Shown one piece after another: positions 4,926-5,825 of a stretch of DNA of 5,825 nucleotides. The stretch covers positions 1 through 5,825 of the forward strand of contig CABKMN010000140.1 of the NCBI GenBank assembly GCA_902373525.1, in the 5' to 3' direction. How positions within the stretch are numbered: the stretch's first letter is position 1; every line of letters begins with the position of its first letter. The notes beneath the pieces were generated by a model that saw only the letters and a list, made by a program, of their open reading frames with translations, made no database searches and was not told the DNA's origin. Position numbers and translations under genes: made by a program. The stretch comes from an uncultured Bilophila sp. (lineage in GTDB: Bacteria; Desulfobacterota; Desulfovibrionia; Desulfovibrionales; Desulfovibrionaceae).

Positions 4926-5761
4926 ACCGCCTCTTTCGTCTCCGAAGGTTCGTGCAGGCGGCGGTCCTGCTCCTTCTCGCGGCGTTGCCGTGGCTCAACC
5001 GGAGCGGCTTCACCGGCATGAAGGGAAGCCTGTTCGCCTTCGACTGTTTCGGGCTCCCCTTCGCCGATCCGCTCGGCGCGGTGCAGGTGTTTCTCTCGGG
5101 CATCGTTCCCGGCTGGCGGCTCATCGGCGGAGCGTTGCTCGCCCTGATGCTGGCCCTCTGTCTGGGCCGGGTTTTCTGCTCGTGGCTCTGCCCTTTCGGC
5201 TTCCTGTCCGAGCTGGTCCACAAGCTCCACCGGAACGACGCCCGGAAACCCGGCGGATTCCGTTCCCGCGCCGCCGTCGCCGCCGTGGGTCTGGCGCTCG
5301 TCCCCCTGCTCGGCATCCCGCTGTTGAACCAGCTTTCCCTGCCCGGCGGCCTGTCGCTGGGCCTCATCACGGCCTCCGCGCCGTTGTCCGCCAAAACGGT
5401 CCATCCCCTGCCGCAGCAGGTGTTCTTTTTCGTCCTGCCTTTCCTGCCCGTGTTGGCGGTGCTCATCGCCGAGGTCGTCACCGGCAAGCGTCTGTGGTGC
5501 CGTTGGGTGTGCCCGCAGTCCGTCCTGCTGACGCTCATGGCCCGTCTGCCGCTCGCGCCGCGTTTGCGGCGCAGGCTGGACCGCTGCACCTGCAAGCCCG
5601 GCGCGCAAGCCTGCCGCTCCGCCTGCCCGCTCGGGCTCGATCCCCGGAGTCCGCGTTCCGCCTCGCCGCTGGAGTGCACCAACTGCGGGGCCTGCGTACT
5701 CGCCTGTTCCCGCGTCCACGGCGAAGCTCCCGCCGCGCTGGAAATCGGAAGGGAGAAGTAG
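4922..5761 (+). CDS. napH: NapH, polytopic Fe-S membrane protein
   Basis: NapH is the membrane partner of NapG in quinol oxidation coupled to nitrate reduction. The 279-residue product has about four hydrophobic segments (near 11-25, 67-81, 117-137 and 167-187). Two C-x3-CP motifs (C86/C90 and C193/C197) follow the second and fourth segments, as in the NapH/CcoG/NosR-type family. The C-terminal domain carries C222, C224, C231, C235 (C-x-C-x6-C-x3-CP, unusual spacing) and C252, C255, C258, C262 (C-x2-C-x2-C-x3-C, the last followed by Ser, not Pro). It starts at ATG 4922, overlapping the napG stop, with AGGAGG at 4912-4917. It is the last gene before the terminal hairpin. Confidence 0.92.
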   Translation: MNRLFRLRRFVQAAVLLLLAALPWLNRSGFTGMKGSLFAFDCFGLPFADPLGAVQVFLSGIVPGWRLIGGALLALMLALCLGRVFCSWLCPFGFLSELVHKLHRNDARKPGGFRSRAAVAAVGLALVPLLGIPLLNQLSLPGGLSLGLITASAPLSAKTVHPLPQQVFFFVLPFLPVLAVLIAEVVTGKRLWCRWVCPQSVLLTLMARLPLAPRLRRRLDRCTCKPGAQACRSACPLGLDPRSPRSASPLECTNCGACVLACSRVHGEAPAALEIGREK

Positions 5762-5765
5762 AAAA

Positions 5766-5823
5766 TGTGGGGGAAGGGAGGAGGGCCCTTTCTCCAGAAA
5801 GGGCCCTCCTCCCTTCCCCCACA
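5766..5823. terminator. 28-bp perfect inverted repeat closing the operon
   Basis: Arm 5766-5793 is the exact reverse complement of 5796-5823, with only CC between them. The RNA would form a very stable, essentially uninterrupted hairpin starting 4 nt after the napH stop. There is no T-tract, so termination would depend on stem strength or the hairpin protects the 3' end. The stem is symmetric and could also stop transcripts entering from the right. Each arm contains the small palindrome GGGCCC. Confidence 0.75.
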
Positions 5824-5825
5824 CC

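Noticed and set aside
4714..5824. Long - strand open frames of 322 and 336 codons antisense to napG/napH
   Set aside because: Composition is low-complexity (Arg, Gln, Glu, Gly). There are no ribosome binding sites, and the opposite strand holds clear Fe-S proteins.
1..5825. CRISPR array, tRNA, rRNA or riboswitch
   Set aside because: No regularly spaced repeats, cloverleaf or recognisable riboswitch core was seen on either strand.

Overview
The window carries a complete periplasmic nitrate reductase (Nap) locus, all on the + strand: napC - napM - napA - [408-bp gap] - napD - napG - napH, closed by a very long hairpin. This six-gene order, with the tetraheme NapM and no napB, is the arrangement known from nitrate-respiring Desulfovibrio (type example D. 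desulfuricans ATCC 27774). The NapA sequence also looks very close to the monomeric NapA of that species. The high GC content and multiheme cytochromes fit a Desulfovibrionaceae sulfate reducer. Species cannot be fixed from the sequence alone.

Layout. Positions 1-383 hold no convincing gene. They contain a 17-bp hairpin (probably the 3' end of something upstream) and a regulatory region: two GTCA-N8-TGAC dyads exactly 21 bp apart, then a textbook -24/-12 sigma-54 promoter (TGGCAC-N5-TTGCT). The promoter predicts a transcript start near 347 and favours the napC start at 384 over upstream TTG/GTG codons. napC, napM and napA (384-3702) are tightly packed and translationally coupled. The 408-bp gap after napA holds GC-rich hairpins, a stem-loop with a T-tract, and a 154-bp AT-richer block (43% GC by hand count). 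That block has imperfect terminal inverted repeats and is flanked by TTTCGAAA on both sides, so it looks like a MITE or insertion-sequence relic. napD, napG and napH (4111-5761) follow with strong ribosome binding sites and small gaps or overlaps. The window ends in a 28-bp perfect inverted repeat with a 2-nt centre.

How the genes work together. NapC (membrane-anchored tetraheme quinol dehydrogenase) and NapM (membrane-anchored tetraheme cytochrome) probably deliver electrons from the quinone pool, or from periplasmic cytochromes, to NapA. NapA is the Tat-exported Mo-bis-MGD/[4Fe-4S] catalytic subunit that reduces nitrate to nitrite. NapD is the chaperone that binds the NapA Tat signal. NapG and NapH (four-cluster ferredoxin and polytopic Fe-S membrane protein) form an alternative quinol-to-Nap electron route in other bacteria. 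Here NapG lacks the Tat signal of its enterobacterial counterpart, so its compartment is open.

The protein system is known. The points that look less ordinary are the sigma-54 promoter with its tandem upstream dyads, the MITE-like insertion and terminator that split the operon, the Tat-less NapG, and a Cys/His-rich tail on NapD.
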